This document shows, piece after piece, positions 61,906 through 64,000 of a stretch of 64,000 nucleotides of DNA. A program made the translations under genes and the position numbers. Numbering within the stretch: position 1 is the stretch's first letter; every line of letters begins with the position of its first letter. The notes under the pieces are model-generated. The model searched no databases, was not told where the DNA came from, and saw nothing but the letters and a program-made list of their open reading frames with translations. Source of the DNA: Symbiodinium natans (Eukaryota; Sar; Dinophyceae; Suessiales; Symbiodiniaceae). Where the stretch lies: NCBI GenBank assembly GCA_905221605.1, contig CAJNDS010002283.1:367486-431485 (forward strand), in the 5' to 3' direction.

Positions 61906-64000
61906 GCATTTGGGTTTTCTTGGGGGCTTCGGGTTTGGGGCTTAGGGTTTGGGGTTTAGGGTTTGGGGTTTGGAGTTTAGGGTTTAGGGTTTGGGGTTTA
62001 GGTTTAGGGGTTAAGCGTTCAGGGGGTTTAGGGTGAACCCAAGCCATGACGGAATGTATCATCACCCACACTTAAAAAGCAGGTTTTCGGCTCTTAAGGC
62101 AAGCGAATGCAGGGCTCAGGGCTCAGGGCTTAACGCAACAAGTCCAGAAACCTCCAATCTGTCCCTGAGGCTCCATGTACCTAACTAGGGAGTACTTGGG
62201 CCTTAGAGTACTTCCTAGATATAGGGACTCTTGGGCCCAAGTCTGTAAGTAATAATAACGTACATGGAATCTTAGGGTATCACCCTTAAAACTTAAAACC
62301 CAAGCCCCAAATTCCCAACCCCAAGCCCTACCTGGGGCTCCGTTTGCCTACGTCTGGAGGATGATACCCCAGGTTTTAGGGCAGGGGGTATAACCTGCTA
62401 GTTGATGGGGTTTGAGAGTCACTCTAAGGGTAGTTACATGGGCCCTTAACCTGGTCCCTCACCTCCTTCACAGGGTTCTGACGTATGGGCCCCTAACTTG
62501 TAAGGTGTGTATAAGGGGTGTATAAGGGATACCCTTTCCAGGGCCCATACTAAGTGACCATGGAACTACCCGTAGAGAAGCCCTAAACCCTAAGCCCTAA
62601 GCCCTAAGCCCTCAACCCTAAACCCTAAACCCTAAACCCTAAACCCTAAACCCTAAACCCTAAACCCTAAAGGTAGAACCCACAAAAAGCCACCACGCGG
62701 CCGAAGGCAGACTAGACGAGCGCCTCAGCTGGCGGCTCCACTTGGTGCCAGTGCTGCCGCAGAAGACTCATGCGTGCCTTTGGGTCCTGCAAGTTTAGGG
62801 TATAATTTAGGGTTTAGGGTTTAGGGTTTAGGGTTTAGGGTATAGGGAGCTAGGGGTTGCTTGTCCGTTGTCAGAGCTGTGCTCCTACCTTTTCGCTTCA
62901 GAGAGGACCCGAAGCCATGATAGAAGGGGGCTCGTGTGAAGACTTCATTTGGCAAGTTTTGAGCCACGGGAGCATGCCCAACTCAAAAGAAAGAAACCCC
63001 GAACGTCCCCGAAGAAAGGCACCGAATCCCAACCCCTGAAGCTCAACTCGAACCCTGAGCTGAGACCCTAAAGCCTGCAGCCTAAACACTAAACCCTAAG
63101 TCTAAAGCCTAAACTCCCACACATGGTCGGGATCATGAACTTTTTGCCGGCTTTGCGGAACCCCCCCAAACATGTAAGCCCTAAACATCCTTAAGCCCCC
63201 AAAACCCTAAGCCCTAAGCCCCCCAAACCCCTAAAGCCCCAAACCCCAAACCCCAAACCCTAGACCCTAACCCCTAACAGCATCGGGCAGATTTCCCATG
63301 GTTTGGTCATTCTGCACCTGGCCCGGCTTTGCAGTTTGCGTGGCAAAAGGTCACTGGGTAGGCCCTTGGGATAAACCCCTAAACCCCAAAACCCTCAACC
63401 CTTTTCTGGTGCTTTTTTCAGAGGGTGAATTCACCTAGGCCCTTATGAGGACCATTTTTCATGTTTAGGAGCTATGAGGGTTTAGGGTTTAGGGTTCAGG
63501 GTTTACGGTTTTATGGCTCAGGGCTTACATTGTCAAGGGCTGGCTCAGAGCCCAGGCGACTGCTTGGCTCAACAATGCGGGCGGGTGTTTCACTATGTGC
63601 ATGCCCAAAGCAGTAATTCTAGCCCCAGGCGCGATTTCTCGCTCCTCGATTGGAGGAACATGCAGTGCAGGATTGGCAGTGGGTGGGGCTCCATGCAGGT
63701 AACTCTTCTTTTGGAATTCGTGTTCTCTTCTTCATGCCTTGTTAAATAAATGTCTCCAACAGAGACCCTAATAATTACCCCAAACCCTAAACCCCAAACC
63801 CCAAAACCGTAAACCCCCCAAACCCAAAACCCTAAACCTCAAACCCTAAACCCCAAACCCTAAACCCCAAACCCCAAACCCTAAACCCTAAACCCCCAAA
63901 CCCCTCGGAGAAGCCCACTGCCGGGGCATTGCAAGTCCCGTTTGTGGCGCAGAATCTCTGCGAAGTCCTGCCCCGCACATGGGTTTACGGGTGTAGGGGT
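61906..64000. other. Downstream of the last recognised dynein exon
   Basis: Should contain the dynein stop-codon exon and 3' UTR, not identified. Holds TTTAGGG/TTTGGGG units 61935-62035, hairpin element 62163-62277, an inverted-repeat element about 62425-62575 (GGGTAGTTACATGGGCCC ... CCATGGAACTACCC), CCCTAAA tract 62580-62668, TTTAGGG tract 62806-62848 and CCCCAAA units 63780-63895. Non-repeat islands 62680-62790, 62860-63060 and 63540-63700 are candidate exons or UTR. The last ends in a good donor context (ATGCAG|GTAACT). Confidence 0.45.
62163..62277 (+). mobile_element. Hairpin element, CCCTAAGGGTCCATGTAC family, copy 7
   Basis: CCCTGAGGCTCCATGTACCT ... ACGTACATGGAATCTTAGGG; the core GTACTTGGGCCTTAGAGTAC is typical. 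It lies downstream of the last recognised dynein exon. Confidence 0.75.

Noticed and set aside
1-64000. The window as a chromosome end
   Set aside because: A single gene reads through from one side to the other, and the repeats occur in both orientations between exons. They are interstitial, not a terminal telomere.
1-64000. CRISPR arrays, bacterial operons, ribosome binding sites, tRNA or rRNA genes
   Set aside because: Repeat arrays are tandem without unique spacers of constant length, the genes are intron-rich and eukaryotic, and I saw no cloverleaf or rRNA segment. Small RNAs cannot be excluded by eye.

Overview
The window reads as nuclear DNA of a dinoflagellate. The evidence is (1) tracts of the plant/alveolate telomere unit TTTAGGG, in both orientations, scattered through the whole 64 kb; (2) introns whose 5' ends are mostly GC or GA rather than GT and whose acceptors read AG|G, a habit known from dinoflagellate genomes; and (3) an axonemal-type dynein gene, implying a flagellate. 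A chromerid or other alveolate is not excluded. No genus is claimed.

One host gene spans almost everything: the C-terminal motor part of a dynein heavy chain on the + strand. I could follow it through 64 tiny exons (18 to 83 nt) from 132 to 61905. They total about 3.16 kb, or 1053 codons, and the reading phase is compatible across all 63 internal junctions. They run AAA5, an acidic insert, AAA6 (D6), the AAA lid and the Dynein_C domain. The 5' part of the gene lies outside the window and the exon with the stop codon was not found. By my manual reading the donors are 33 GC, 17 GA and 13 GT. 62 of 63 downstream exons begin with G.

Two other protein genes lie on the same strand inside dynein introns. 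One is an OAS/cGAS-like nucleotidyltransferase (24334-26556, apparently frame-broken, with a 13-bp tandem duplication) between dynein exons 34 and 35. The other is a complete seven-exon glutathione S-transferase (48351-50972, 235 aa) between exons 52 and 53. A decayed LINE reverse transcriptase (38230-40280) lies between exons 44 and 45, and its A-tail abuts a CCCTAAA tract.

The intron space (about 93%) is built from two kinds of invader. The first is short inverted-repeat elements in several families. Some are introners whose ends coincide with the splice sites: the acceptor AG is the element end and the donor lies in the target-site duplication. The second is telomere-unit tracts, often homogenised for one variant (CCCTATAAA, CCCTCCAAA, CCCAAGC, CCCTAAG, GGGTTTT). 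Several tracts sit between short direct repeats of unique DNA, or interrupt a repeat family whose other copies lack the tract, as if telomeric DNA were inserted at internal breaks. GST intron 6 is made of telomere-like repeat from end to end and is flanked by an 8-bp duplication of coding sequence. It is the clearest candidate for an intron born from telomeric DNA, and I regard this process as the most unusual content of the window.
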